Assembly (NCBI GenBank): GCA_020796225.1
Contig: CM036756.1
Coordinates: 66,213,152 to 66,277,151, forward strand
Length of the DNA: 64,000 bases
Reading direction: 5' to 3'
From: Arion vulgaris
Lineage: Eukaryota; Mollusca; Gastropoda; Stylommatophora; Arionidae
The notes under the pieces were generated by a model. The model was not told the origin of the DNA, did not search any database, and saw only the letters and a list, made by a program, of their open reading frames with translations. Below are positions 1 through 12,600 of the stretch, piece after piece. The position numbers and the translations under genes are program-made. How positions within the stretch are numbered: the first letter of the stretch is position 1; every line of letters begins with the position of its first letter.

Positions 1-435
1 AGACTGCAATAAATACAGCGACAACCAAAAGAAAATTGACTCAAAAGGAACCATTCATTTTTTACCCAGTTCTCCAAACCTAATTACAAGTTTTAAAAAA
101 ATGATATACAAAATTATGTGGGGTAAACAACTACAACAAGAAATACTCATTATTATTTAATAAGTTGCCTCAGTGTTATTAGCAGGCTAAAGAAGAATAG
201 AACCAGTCTCCCCTTGCATAACATAAAATGTAACTAGGAGGGGTCAGCATAGAGCTGATGACCCCTCACTGTTGAAAAAAAAAATTGAAAATAAAAAACT
301 ATCTTGAATGGAAACTCGATGTCTCTACCTTGGGAGGTAAGAGAACCAATGATAATTCAACAAATTGACAGTAAATATTCAAGATGTCTTAAAACATGCT
401 TATTTTTTTAAAATGCAGCGAACAAAGATTACTAC

Positions 436-600
436 CTAAATCATTGGCCACGATGTACTTGGAGTTTGAGAATGCAAAGAAGTAAATTCCATGAGCAATA
501 AATGCTTGACAGCCACCTTCAGTAACTCTGGCAGCAACAAATACACCATCTGTGCATTCAACCAGGAATCTCAAAATCAATTTCAATGAACAAATCGGTC
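436..600 (-). CDS. GALC: GALC exon (last in window), with a one-base frame break
   Basis: The 165-nt exon has acceptor ttttcag and donor TTAG|gtagta. Entered in the frame set by the previous exon it reads [14 protein letters not shown] and hits a stop. One base further on, the frame reads [17 protein letters not shown] and YIVANDLG, clearly GALC. Spacing to the human protein is restored exactly if one base is removed, for example from the TTTT run near 574-577. It could be a sequencing error or a real lesion. The remaining 3' exons lie beyond the left edge. Confidence 0.9.
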
Positions 601-3600
601 CTGAAAAAAAAACCAGTAGAAAAACAAGTGTTTATACATTTACATCAAATATGATATAGTATGTTACGCCAGAGTGGTTACCGGGCCCAAATTTGGGGTG
701 AAAAAGAATAGAACCACTGTTACCTGCCACGCATGTCGTAAGAGGAGACTAAAGAGGTTTGGCTGAAATCGGATGCATGTGTCCGCTAGGGAATGCTAAC
801 CCTAAACAAATGTTTGCAGAAAACGGATGCACCAGGCCGTAAGGCGCATAACATGGTGCAACGACACCTCACAATGTGGAATGGGATAACGGATTCTACG
901 GTCGCCAATCTGCCTCAGAGATTTAGCCATGCAGTAAGAATGTCAGACCTACCATCACAAGGTGGCCAAACTTACTCCGGGAAGAGGTCGGTGCAACGGG
1001 AAGCAGAAATCATAGGAATTACAGTAAACCCTCGTTAACACGAACTCGCAACACGAACACCCGGTTAACAAGAACAAAATGTGGTCCCGTCATAAATGTC
1101 TATTTCTTATCAGTAAATAACACAAATTTCTGTGTACCACGAATCACGAACTGTATTTTAGTCCTCTCGCCAATTTTATCTCATTTAACCCAACTTCCAA
1201 AAGCTTCACAATGTTTGTTGTCACCTTAAAAGCCTTTCATTGTTAGTGATCGGAAAGGTAACACTAACAGTTTCATTTACCTGTGGATGTCCAGTTTGTG
1301 TAAAGGAATGCCTTGAGTTTGAGATAGACGAAGTGAGATAGGTGAAGACATTAATATGTACACAAAGCATTTTCGGACAGCGGGGAAAAGATGAATGCAT
1401 CCCCGGAAGGTGCGATACCAGATCTGTCGGAACTAAATTCGTTGTTTCCAGGATTCGGTTACATCGTAGAAGCTCTGGGTACTGTATTTTTATTACAGGT
1501 ACGAGAATTTTATAGCCAGAACATCCAATTAGAAGTAAAGTATGGTTTTGGGCAGGAAGGGGGAGGAGAGAAGGGAGGAGAAAGTGAAAATGAAAGTGAA
1601 ATTCAGTTGATAAAAATCTGGTGAGAAAATGTTCAGATAGGACGGAAAGTTAGATAGAGTCAGTTGAAGAGCCATGTCTAAGAGAAGCAGACAGGCATAG
1701 ATCTGGAAACAAAACTAAGAATTCTAAACGAAGTAGACCGTGGTGCATTGAAGGAAAAGACAATTGCTGAACAGAATGGAATTGCCAAGTCTACCTTATC
1801 CACAGTATTAAAGACAGGGAAAAATTTTAATGCTGTTCCATTAGGTTCCCGTACAAATCTAGCACTTTGTAGTGCTAAGTACGAAGATATCAAACGCTAC
1901 TTCTAGAATGGTTTAACCATATACTTCCAATGTACCTTAAGGACCTATAATTCAGTCAAAAAGCAAATGAGATTGCCAAAAATTTGGATATTCAAGATTT
2001 CAGCTGTTCCGCTGGTTGGCTGTACCGGTTCCAAAAGAGACTCAATTTCATCAGTAGTGATTTGTGGTGAAGCAAATAAAGTTAATGAAGAAGGGGCAAA
2101 CAACTGTTGCATGGATTTTATGGAGGAGAGAAAAGTATGCCTCGTGGGGACATGTACAATATGGACGAAACTGGACTTTTTTACAATCTTTTTCCAAGTC
2201 ATACCCTCGGAATAAAAGGTAACAAGTGCCATGGTGGAGCGCACAGTAAACAACGCCTAACTGTTGTCCTTGTATGTAATGCAGACGGCAGTGATAAACC
2301 CCCGCCATGGGTGATAGGCAAGTCCAAGAAACCACGTTGTTTTAAAAACATGAACATGGATTCTCTACCTTGCATCTACTCTCACGATAAGAAAGCTTGG
2401 ATCGACAGCACATCATTTCGTAAGTGGCTTCTTCATTTCAACAGTCGAATGGTGACTCAGAATAGGCATGTTCTTCTGACAATGGACAAGTGTACGGCCC
2501 ATAAAATACATGATGTGAACTTAACAAACGTAAAGGTTCAATTTCCCCCCAAATGCAACAAGTCTTCAGCCTTTAGATCAAGGCATTGTTGCTCTTATGA
2601 AGAGTGCTTATCCTAGCTGACTTGTGAGAGCTGCAATTTGCGCTGTTGAAAACAACACGATAACCCCAAGTTGGAGTGTGCTCGATGCAATAAAGCTATC
2701 GCTGTCTCCCTGGGGAAACTGTGCCATCAAAACACTTGCAGAACTGCTTTAGCAGAGCCTGAGACTAGCAACACTAATCCTATCGAAGAGTTAGATGGTG
2801 ACATCGACACCACCTCTCATGACGAATGGGATATTCTTCAAGACGTTGCAAACCCTGGAGTTAGTTTTGAAGAATTCATTAGTGCAGATGACGATGTTGC
2901 CGTGTGTTCTCCAGAGGAATCTTATGTACATGTACAAGCAGTTGTGTGTGAGGTGCAAGAAATATCATCAGAAGAAAGTGATGAAGACAATAGTATACCG
3001 TCCACCCGCCAGGAAGTGTTAACGGCCTTGGACACTTTAGAACGGTTTGCTACAACAGCGAAATGACGCTAGGTTTACGGAAGCTATACACACAGTTGGC
3101 CGTGAAGTTACTATGCACTTTTCTCCGTCTACAGCGCAATATACAGGAATTTTTCTGCAGAAAATGATACGTGAGTACTTCTTTAAAAGTTAATTACTGT
3201 AGTAGTGTTTCTATGATAGCATCTGTATTGTATATGGTTAATACTGTACTGCATTGCAATGCTAAAATTTGAGTCCCCGGATAACACAAATTTTTTTAAA
3301 CACGAACTCGTGATTTTCGGTCCTCGAGTTCGTAACGAGGGTTTACTGTATATCCAAGAGAACTGCCCCCAGTGTGCAGACTTGAGAATAAAGAGGTGGC
3401 CCACTTACACCAGCTTCCAAGACAAACTGTATGGCGTGGCTGATAATCTGAGGCAGACGGCTGCCTTTATTAGAGAATCTGAAATCCCAGTCTAGTGAGA
3501 ATGCAGAAGAAGAAGGATATAGTACGTTATAGTAAAAGTAGTCAGCAAATGAAAGAATAACTAGCAAAATTCAACATAGATGCTATAAAGTAAATCAAAT

Positions 3601-6600
3601 CATACGACAAATGTCACCAATTTTGAAATGTAAACATGTCACCATGAACACTAATAGAGCAATGTACAACAGAATCTTTCTCCCAACATTTCACTGTCAG
3701 TGCCAAACCTGGATGCTGACATCAAATGATAGAAAAAAACTACTCATGGTAGAGATGAAGTGTCTATTCAGAATACTGGGATTATCAAGAAGAGACCTGT
3801 TCAGAAATGAAGACATCAGGGAAAAAGTGGGTACAACATTAGTAATGAACATCAAGAAACAACAAATTAAATGGTTCGGACACATAAACAAATTACCAAC
3901 AGGCAGTGCGCCTCAAAGAGCAATGCTACTCTGATACAATGGATACAAAACAAAAGGCCATCCATGCAAAAAGTGGACTCAGAAATAACATAGGAGGTGA
4001 AAAACAATATTTATGAAGCGCACAAAAAAACTTTTATAGAAATCTCTTCTTATCCTGATGCTGTGAGGCAAAACAAGATTAGAGAAAAGAAAGATAGTAA
4101 AAAGTTAAAACTGGTAACATTAAAAGATATACATTTCATGAAACAATCTGCACATAGCCCTTCTACTAAGCCAAGTGTTATTTCTGAAACTTCAAGATGC
4201 AAACCTCACAGACGACAAGTGTTAACAAATGTCATGTCAGTTTAGATTAAATGTCTGTGACACTGTCGATTCAAATTCATTGCAACATACCTGGCAACAA
4301 TGAGGATGACAGATTGGGAAAAGAATGAGGGAACTACCTTCACCTGATACATGGATAAATTATGAAAAGGCCAAGAGATTTATCATAAGAAAAAACAGGA
4401 TCAAGTTGGAAATAGTACATACAGAACACCAGACAAATGATGCATATTACCAACTCGAACAGAAAAGAGCAAGAAGTGATCTTCAGATTGCACAAGGCAC
4501 AACAGAATGAGATACAAACTTTTCAACAAGCTGAAGATGGAAATATCTGATGACTGTCACAAAAGTATCTCTCATTACCTTTTACCAAAGTGTTCAGTAT
4601 TTCAGAGCAAAAGGACTGATATAGCTGCCATCAGTACCATTGCAGGACAAGCTTTTGATAACATACAAGTTGACGTCCAACAAAAATGAAGATTTGGGCT
4701 GAAGCACCAACTTTTCATGAATCTCATTTTTTCACATTCTTCCATGTTGTGCTAATGACTACTTACTAGGGTCTTCTAGTTTCAAGATGATGGCAAACGG
4801 TTGTTAGACTTCAGTAACAGGGACTTGGATTATCCTGTCCTTTTCCTGTATTATGTGATGTTTCAGGTTTTCAAATTCTGCACGCTAGATATTTATGTTT
4901 ATCAACGGCATTTTGAGTTCGATGGATAACCACACTGGAATGAGATGGCACTTGATAATTGCTGCTGACTGTTGTTGAAATGATGAACAGATGCTAAAGT
5001 CTGTGATACTGGTTCAGCAGGCGCACCAGAAACCATAGTATCATGCATCTCACGACTATATATATGATAATTATATTGTTTGACAGACCTTGTGCAGTTG
5101 ATTGATATGCTGTGCGTCCGTGTGGTGCCGGGGCCAGCAAGGAAAGCAAATAATAGTAACACTGCAACCTACAAGGCAGTAAGAGGCGACTGAGGTAGGA
5201 CCTAGGGAAGCTACCCTAGTAAATAAAAAGCATAGCAAAAATTGGATTTGCTGGCCTACTTGTAGGCTCATAACTGGCACAGCGCACAATCGCTCTTAGG
5301 CTCAGATCCCATACAAATCTTACAGAGTGGTTAACAAGTGGTCGATATGGATTGTTCGAAGAAGAAGATTGATCTGCTGTGCCTTGAGTAGTAGAAGTAG
5401 TCCCAGGCACAAATCCTTAACAGAGCTCACTCCATCCCTCCCCATTGGACTTTGCCTCAATCTGGTACCAGAATAACTCTGGGAAGTCTTCTTCTTCTTT
5501 GTGTTCGTTCTTTACGACCAATTTTAATCACTCTTTGTGATATGTTTGATCTTTGCCAAGAACGTGTATACGTTGCACATTGGTTTGGTAGGCCCCTAAA
5601 CGCATAGACTTCACGTTTAGGACATGTGCATCCGATTTCAGCCAAACCTCCTTAGTCGCCTCTTATGACATGCGTGGTAGGTAACAGTGGTTCTATTCTT
5701 TACACCCCAAATTTGGGCCCGGTAACCACTTGGGCGGCTCTGGGAAGTAAAGATGGTGGGTGTGATATTGGCCACATCACCAAAATTGTACATTCTGTCA
5801 GAAAATCTACAAGCCTAACACCATATTCTTCAATATTCTGCATGGTATTCAAACAGGATCTTTAATTTTAAACAAAATTTATTACTACAAAATCATGACA
5901 ATAGTCAAACAATACAATGCTGAAGTTAAAAATATCACTGAGATGTTATAAAAATGACAGATGCTTACCAATTTTGGTCACCAATAACAGCGTATGGAAA
6001 ACTAAGAGTATTGGGGCACCATTTAATTGGAGGATGCAGAACAGTTTGTCGAGACACAAGACCATGAGATATATTCTGGGATTTCACAACATCTAAAGAA
6101 CCAGTTTGTGGTGTCAGCAGAAAAGGTTCTTGAGATAAGGTGTAGTCTGCGGGAAATGAGAAAAACATGAATACATTTGAATGTTTATATAAATGATATT
6201 TGAATGAAAAAGTTTACTGTATTATGTCTTTACTGCTTAACAGTTTCCCGCCTGCCCAGCGTGTTCGTAGAGCGTTGGACTGCGGGTGACTAGCCCCCTG
6301 TGTGTGCGGGTTCAATTCCACGGGCTGGCAGAAAAGCCACAGGTTCCCCAGATTCACGGTGTTTGTGGCACCGAACCGAAGAGTTACGATGTCCATGGCA
6401 CCGAGCGAAGAGCTGAAAGCTCAAGTGCTTCTGGATCGAAAAAAAACAAAAAACTGCTTATCAGTCGATGTTTGTTTACGTGTTGATTATTTCCCAGATC
6501 ATGGGATTTATCAAAGTTAGATGGCAAAATAAATAATTAGCACAAATTTACGTAAACCAATTTTTTCTTCTTCTTCATATTTCAACTCACAAAGGAGCAC

Positions 6601-9600
6601 AGGTCTTCAACAAACTTCTACCAACCCTTTCTCTGTTTTGTCTATCCTTTAATATCCATCTCCAGCTCTCTTCTCCTGGTATTTCTAGGCATTTCCCATC
6701 TCCTCTTCTCCTGCAGGTTCCAAAACAATGTATGTCTTGGGACGCTTCCGGTTGGTCTTCTCAATGTCTGTCCTATCCATCGCCAGCATCTCTTCCCTAG
6801 ATATTTTTTCACTGGTATCTGTTTAGTTTTTCTCTGACTTCCTCATTTGTAATCTCATCATACCATCTCAGTCTCTCTATTCTACGTAAATATCTATTCA
6901 CGAAGGTCTGTAGTATTTTGGTGGTTTCTTTTGTTACCCTCCGTGTTTCTGAGCTCCCTTCTAAACATTTAATCTATTTTTGGAGAATTTCATTCTATAT
7001 CTTTGTTCTAGTTTTAACTTCAATAATTGAAATATTAATGTAAGCAGAACTAATTGCTCTGTTCGAATTGGTTTTTGTTTTTTCGATCCATAAGCACTTG
7101 AGCTTTTTAGCTCTTCGGCTCGGTGCCATGGACATCATAACCCTTCGGTTCGGTGCCACAAACACCGTAAATCTGGGAATCTGTGGCTTTTTCTGCCATC
7201 CGCGAAATTGAACCCGCACACACAGAGGGATAGTCACCCGTAGTCCAACGCGCTACGAACACGCTGGGCAGACGGGCACTCTGTCCCAATTAGAACAAAA
7301 GACATAAACAAAAAAGAATTGTGTTCTTTGATCTACAATGACATCATTTTTATGCAACGTAGAAATATCCAAAACTGAAGCACATTAATTTCCCATTCTG
7401 TGTGCTCTGTAAACAGTTAATATTCATTATCTTGAACTTTATTTTTCATACAATATTATAAACATCTAATACTTAACTATCTAATATTACTTAACATCTA
7501 ATATTATTAGTTTACAGGTCTAGATACTATTTTTTTTATAATTGGTCTCTTTATCATAGAACAAATCCCACCTTCAAAGTTATCATTGTAAGGAAGAGGA
7601 AATGGTTTGGAAGCAGGAGGTTCAGGATAAGATCCTTTCTGTCCTCCAGGTAATGAAGTCAGTGTAACTATTTCATCCAGTCCTAAACTCAAATTTACTT
7701 GTCCATTTATGATCTGATGAACAAAAATAATTCAGGAAACATTAATTAGACTGTTCAAGATGGTGACTGTGCCGCATATATTTTTAATAACAATTTTGAT
7801 TGTTTTAGATTATGGCAAGAAATAGGGAAGACAATGTCGTTCATTAGTAGTAGGAATTAAGAAGTCTGAAAATGGAGTATATGTTTTACATCAAATTAGG
7901 TTGTAGTCATCTTTGGGGTCTGAGGCTACATCTTACAGTAATATTGCTTTGAAATCCAAGGTGAAATGACCAGTTCTCTCTCTAACTTAGCTTGCCAGGC
8001 ATAACATATCCACTGGATCAAATGAAGCATGTCTACAGTAGGAACTGATCCCTGCTTGTCAGTTGTTAAGCTAGAGCTGCAACTATTGTATTGTGCCAGT
8101 GTTCAATGTTATGGAAAGGAAGTGAATTCTGGATACTGAATAAACAAAAAAATTGCTTGCAGAATGTGATTCCTGAAGAGGTTACATGTAAAACATGAAT
8201 GATTAACAATTATATGAAGAAATATTACAAGTAACAAACTATTGAATGGTTACCAATAATAACATTAAGAAGCTGGGAATATTTCATCAATCCTCTTTCC
8301 TTTCGTTCATTTGAAGTATTTCCTATATATTCAAAATTGTCTATATTGTATAAACTTCAATATCTTTTGTAGCTCACACAGAGGTCTGTGTAGTATTCTG
8401 CCCAGTGCTGTTTCACTAGGCCAGTGAGCTTGCCTCAGTATATCCTATTCTGTGCAGTTTTGAAGTATGTGCTCTGCAGTCAAATCTGCCTGTTCACATG
8501 TACACATGGCTGAATTTCCAATATTTAATTTTTTTAAATATGTGGCAGCGGAGTCAATTGTGTCCTGTTCTGAGGCGAAGAATGACAACTTGTTTAAATC
8601 TGCTCATATTGTAGTAGTTGTCTTGTGTTGGTATTGGACTTCATCAATGATATTCTCAGTATATGGGACGGTAAATATAATGTGAACATGTTCTCTGATG
8701 ACACAAAGCTATATATATATTTTAACTTAGCACGATAAAATATTTGTTGAGAACATACCGTTTTTGAGCTTTGTTTAACAAACATTTCACTTGGAGTTCC
8801 ATTAAAACTGAGCTTGCTGTACCAAACATTCATCTGGGTAATTTGGGCCTGAAATAAGAGCAAAGAAGTTGATGTCACTAATATATTTTCAATCAAAAGG
8901 ATTTTAAAACTCTGTCCTATATAACATTATAAATCATCAACAGAACTGATTTCTGTTGAACATTAAGTCTTCTGTGCCAGCAAATATTTATTTTAGAGCG
9001 TCAATAGTCTGATACATTAGATTCTGGTTGTCTTGTTTTAATCTTCTCACCTTCAGCTTTTCCATACTTCTCTTTGATTGTGGAATACAGTCCAGAGAAT
9101 ATAAGTACCATCATCCAAAAGACATGCTGGAGATGGATTGGACATGTGATACGCATGGAGACTATCACAAAAACTGCACTCAGACTAACACCAGAGGGTA
9201 AATGAAAATGTGGAAGACCCAAATCGACTTGGATGAGAATAGTAAAACAAGAACTGAAAGAAATGAGGACGGCCAAGAATAGAGAAGACTAAAGGCGTCA
9301 CAGCTAGAGAGAGAGATGATAATTCATGAATAATTACAACAGAACTAACTCTTCAGAGTTGATTTCTGACAGTGATCTTGATTTGTGTGACTGTGTTGGT
9401 TATTGGTTACTAAACTGATGTCATTGCACTCGGGCAGACCCATAGGTGCTCAGTCTCCCCAACAGATATCGAAGAGTATGCATACTGATGGTTTCTGTGG
9501 CTCGCTGATTAAACACAACTCTCACTCTGCCTCTCAGTCATCCAGTACGATTTGAACAATGGGTAACTCCAAACTGCTTAAATCGCTTGATTGATTCAAC

Positions 9601-12600
9601 ATCGATTTTAGTGTCCTCATCCAACAGACAGTCATGAAGAGACCGAAGTGACAGTAATAAATCTATACATATGATTTCTCTGTGGTCATCATGGTTCAGG
9701 ATATCACTGCCATGTAACACATCTAATGTGTTGTGATTGATTTTCTTAACAAATGCTCGTCTTGGAAGCATATGTAAGTAAGGAACCTGTTTTTTTAAAA
9801 ATATCAAGTGTTATAATGGGAAATATGGGGACTGCCTAGAGTAGCTGATAGTAGCTCGGCCTGCTAGCTGTGAGACGCCTCATAGCTCGGGTTCGAACCT
9901 ACTGTCCGGCATTTGTTCGAGTCCCTGGTCTTACTCAGGACGATAACGTGAGCACCTCTGAAGTTGGAGAAAATCTGCCTGTATGGCGAGGAATACTAAT
10001 TACGAGTACATTGAGCACCGGCTGCCAGTGTAAGTAATTTACAATGTCACGCTGCTGCCATTGTAAGAAATTGGAAAAACAGATTTTACGCAAAAATCAG
10101 TTTCAGAGATGAAACTTCGTCTGAGTTGAAAGCGGACAAAATCCAAAAAAAAAAAAAAAAAAAAAAATGGGAAATATATTGTTAGGTCCATATTTTTCTT
10201 TGCCCAATGGTACATGATGGATGAGGTGATCAACTTCATGCTAGGGAGTTTGGTTTGACTTAAGAGCCGGTGCAGTCTAATAAAAATCACACATCAACTG
10301 CAAAACATGAAGTAAGATAGTTTTACAAAGCATAAAATAAGCCAAAACAAATTTTTAATCAAAAGATGTTCATCAAGAACAACTGTGAAACGTGATCCTG
10401 GGACCTTGTGTGTACAAAGTAAGTGAACTAACCACTACTGCTGCTCTATTTTAAGCATATGAAAACAGGAACATTTGAACACATAAACAAGAGAAAAACT
10501 ACATAGGAAAGATATATAAAACAATAATCATTCTGAGAGATATGACAAGTGTCTTAGATAAGGCAGACGTAACACTATATGTTGTAATACTAACAAACAA
10601 AAATATACTTACAAAATGACCTTTTAAAGTAATGGTTATATTCTGTTCGGTGACAGTGTACTTGGGTAATCTTGGTCTGATGCATACAGAATGGTCATGA
10701 GTCTGAAACAATTTTGTTAAACTTGCAAATTTATGAATATCTTTAAACAGAAAGTAAATGACTCCTATTGTTCGTTGTTGATAAAGGCCTTGTTGGTCGA
10801 AACGTTGCTGTATATTGTCATTGTTTTTGTAATTTGTAAAACTACAGTACTTTGTGATTATGTGTTTCGCTAAACTGAAAGTATGACTGAAGGATCACTA
10901 ATGCATCTGTTTAATTAAAATGTTCTGGAAAAGATATGCAACAAAATATGTTTTGTAATTCTAGTAACATTTCTTACATACAAGAAATTATGTGGCAGTA
11001 ATAATGAAGGAAACATGAAGGGTTGGCTCGAAAATTAAGCAGCTCAGAGCAGATAATACAAGTGATATTGTTTATAACGATGGTATGTGCATCATGGTAA
11101 GAAGACAGGCTGGGGTTTCCTGACTTGTGCGCATAGTAGAATCATTGCAGAGCCAGGTGGAACATACAGGAGAACTACTTTCAGTATAAGGATGAAGGTT
11201 GAGGTCGTTACTACTGGTCTCCAGTGGATCTATGTGACCCCATTTGCTGGTGCCAAGGTTGTATCTGGCTCTCAATCGATGTTTTGGAAGATCAAGAATG
11301 GCATGTTGCTGTATGAGCAGATGTTGTCTATAGATTTTTTCAACCTCTAGAAGCTAACTTGAATGTCGGGAAGTTTAGGATAGATAAGGGGGATGTTGTT
11401 CGGCCTCTTGGAAACCTAGTGTTGGATGGCAACACTAAAATTGATGTTAAATCTATCCATCGATTTAAGAAGTTTGGAATTACACGTTGTACAAGTAGAA
11501 CTGGATGCTTGAGGGGCAGAGAGAGGAGGGGTTTAAACAGCAAGTCACAGGAACCATGACTAAACATACCCTTTGACATTTGATGGGGACGGGAAGATGA
11601 GCACCTATGGGTGTGTCGGGAGGATATGACGTCAGTTGAGCAACTAATAACCATAACATTTTCTTATAGTTGCAATTTCCATGTCCGTTGAAATTTTGGC
11701 ATAGGTTTTTCTAAAGAATGGAGTAGTCAGCTGCATGTCCAACCCTCCTAAATTGTCTCTTTTGAAAAGCATGGCAGATTATAGCAGTTCTATTCTTATT
11801 TTATCTCCATCCAGACCCATAGGTGACTATTCTTTGCTCAAGTATTAAGCATCTATAGAACAGATAGCTTCACATGATCTTGAGATGGAACCAGATAGGA
11901 AACAAAGAAGTATAGATAAATATTTACAACAACAGACATAGAGAAAACAAGAGTAAGAAAAATTATATCATCAATTGAACTGGCTCACAGAAGACTTATT
12001 TAAGATGGAAATTATTTGTTCATACCTAGTGTTTCAAGTTTAAAGTAAGGAGGATGTAGAGCTGTGTAATAACTTCTACCAGATATAAGACATCTACATG
12101 AAATTCTTACCATGGTTTCTATAACAATTGTCAGGTTAACTCCATCAGGGCTGAAAAGACCAACATAGGACCCACCATTTGGTAATTTTCCAACGCCACT
12201 GCCGTGTGAAAGATACTTCCAGCCAATAGAACTGAACTGGGTTATATGAGCTGAGTAATGAACATATAAAAATGATTGAAAATAAGGAATAAGTACCAGT
12301 GTATTTAACTGATTGATTGTGCGCCATATCTACATCTGATTGTGCGCCATATCTACATCAAATGACGGCTGCAATGAATCTCCCAACACTTCTTGTTTTG
12401 CAAAAGGAAGGTGTATTCTGTCAAACTTTGTATATCACTCTAAGTTTTCCTTTCAATGATACTGCCATCTTCTTCTTACCAACAACTATTTCCATCTAGT
12501 ATGGTTTCATTCAGCAGGGTGTCATGTCTTTCTATGTGTCCAAATATTTTATGTCTCTGTTTATCTATTTTAACAATTTTATCTTCATTTTAAACTTTTC

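Larger units (their letters stand above)
663..3505 (+). repeat. Retroelement fragment with SINE-A-like head and GAA tail, split by Tigger
   Basis: Positions 663-790 carry the SINE A head (gttaccgggcccaaatttgg, then gtcgtaagagg). Positions 790-1020 and 3351-3505 are unlike the SINE body and end in gcagaagaagaagg. The Tigger insertion at 1022-3348 interrupts it. It could be a longer relative or source element of SINE A. The reading frames inside are not recognisable. Confidence 0.5.
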
